6,941 nucleotides of DNA from Chloroflexota bacterium (GTDB lineage: Bacteria; Chloroflexota; Dehalococcoidia; Lucifugimonadales; Lucifugimonadaceae), in assembly GCA_009837685.1 (NCBI GenBank), contig VXTA01000277.1, forward strand, positions 1,847 to 8,787, in the 5' to 3' direction. The stretch's first letter is position 1; the number at the start of each line of letters is the position of its first letter. The position numbers and the translations under genes were made by a program. Shown one piece after another: positions 6,249 through 6,941 of this stretch. The notes under the pieces are model-generated. The model was not told the DNA's origin, did not search any database, and saw nothing but the letters and a program-made list of their open reading frames with translations.

Positions 6249-6941
6249 CGCGGGGACGTCTCGTGGTAGCGTCCGCATCGCTCCCCGAAGTCTACGTTGT
6301 GGACCTTGACACCTTTGAGGTATGGACTTTGCCCGTCAAGGCTGCGGGCGCTATCCTCCAGGGCACAGGGGGGATTAGTCCTTACAGTTGGATGGTGCAC
6401 TACGTTGACAATCACGTTGAGATCGTGGACGTCGGGATCGAATTCACCCGTCATGGATCCCACTATCATCTCCACAAGACTGATCCCGAAATCCACCCGT
6501 TCGACATGACTGGCCCGAACCCCGCCCACATAGTGGAGCATGGTGGGCTGGTGGCTGTGTTTATCGACGGCACCGGTGAAGTCCGCCTGATCAGCGAGGA
6601 CCAGCTGGCCTCTGGAGGGGAAGTCGACGTTGACATCGTGATGGCGAACCTGCCACACCACGGCGTTGCATTTGAATTCCACGGCCACTTGCTCGTATCC
6701 AGGGCCGAGACCGTCGATGGGATGCCGAACATCAATGGCGTCGTCGCCTATGCCCACGACGACGCGAGCATGACGGTGCACGAGACTGAGGCGACCTGCA
6801 ACAACCTGCACGGAGAGGCCACTCTGGGCGATTACGCCGGCTTCGCCTGTGACGAGGGTGTTCTCCTTTTGCACCACACGCATATTCCCACAAGCGGATT
6901 CTCGTCAGCAGTGGTCCCCTACCCCGATGGTTGGAACTCTC
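6182..6941 (+). CDS. AztD-like zinc-chaperone beta-propeller domain, partial at 3' edge and out of frame with its lipoprotein start
   Basis: From 6182 the frame is open to the window edge (253 codons), reading GDANYPDTSVATDTPTVQA (a linker) and then RGRLVVASASLPEVYVVDLD, a propeller-like start. Landmarks that recall AztD, the periplasmic zinc metallochaperone of AztABC-type importers, are HGSHYHLHKTDPEIHPF (His codons from 6452), GPNPAHIVEHGGLVAVFIDG, LPHHGVAF (6653 on), CNNLHGEA (6797 on), FACDEGVLLL and HHTHIP. The two Cys codons (6797, 6848) could form a disulphide and the His clusters could bind zinc. There is no convincing start of its own: the TTG at 6245 overlaps the upstream TGA, and the GTG at 6263 has only a weak ribosome site. 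The domain most likely belongs to the lipoprotein begun at 5814, a lipid-anchored AztD relative. No aztABC genes are in view. An antisense ORF at 6883-5990 (-) has no recognisable family and is taken as a shadow. The 3' end is cut by the window. Confidence 0.7.

Noticed and set aside
5990..6883. 297-residue open frame on the minus strand
   Set aside because: It is antisense to the repeat stalk and the AztD-like domain, contains low-complexity repeat translation (AISSAVCAAAAC) and matches no family I recognise, while the plus strand shows coherent motifs.
1..6941. CRISPR array, tRNA, rRNA, phage or defence genes
   Set aside because: There are no regularly spaced repeats with unique spacers, no tRNA-like cloverleaf and no transposase, integrase, nuclease or toxin motifs. 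The only direct repeats are the coding 57-bp units.

Overview
The window looks like a piece of an environmental bacterial chromosome of moderately high GC. The gene content (PD40 propeller, DUF2961/GH172 protein, GGT-like acylase, FMN reductase, cobyric acid synthase, repeat-bearing lipoprotein) and the intergenic repeats of the CGTCATTCCCGCGAAG type would fit an uncultured Chloroflexota lineage such as the SAR202/Dehalococcoidia group. That placement is a guess from gene flavour; there is no rRNA or other taxonomic marker here.

Layout. Positions 1-247 (+) hold the C-terminal end of a TolB/PD40-type beta-propeller protein. Converging on it is a complete GH172 (DUF2961) glycosidase gene, 1403-315 (-). 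Divergent from that, across a 157-bp gap, lies a probable two-gene operon: a gamma-glutamyltransferase-family Ntn-hydrolase (1561-3327, +) and, 45 bp later, an NADPH-dependent FMN reductase-family protein (3373-3930, +). The reductase gene overlaps tail to tail by 28 bp with cobQ (5435-3903, -), encoding adenosylcobyric acid synthase. A 378-bp intergenic stretch (5436-5813) carries REP/MITE-like inverted repeats. It also carries a probable promoter with a 15-bp palindrome, TGATACAACGTATCA, over its -10 box. From 5814 (+) to the window edge runs a lipoprotein gene: signal peptide with lipobox, three 57-bp tandem repeats forming a helical stalk, then a His-rich beta-propeller domain that resembles the AztD periplasmic zinc chaperone.

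Two points stand out. First, the lipoprotein reading frame changes (0 to -1) exactly at the end of the third tandem repeat, so the AztD-like domain is out of frame with its signal peptide as sequenced. One missing G at about 6182 would restore a single continuous protein. Second, the palindrome upstream has the 7-1-7 shape of Zur operators (TGATA-N5-TATCA), which fits a zinc-responsive role for the AztD-like gene. The other genes look like ordinary metabolic genes with no shared pathway; only the GGT-like/FMN reductase pair looks co-transcribed. Three start sites were reset from the longest possible ORF to positions with a good Shine-Dalgarno sequence (GH172 GTG, GGT-like GTG, cobQ internal ATG).
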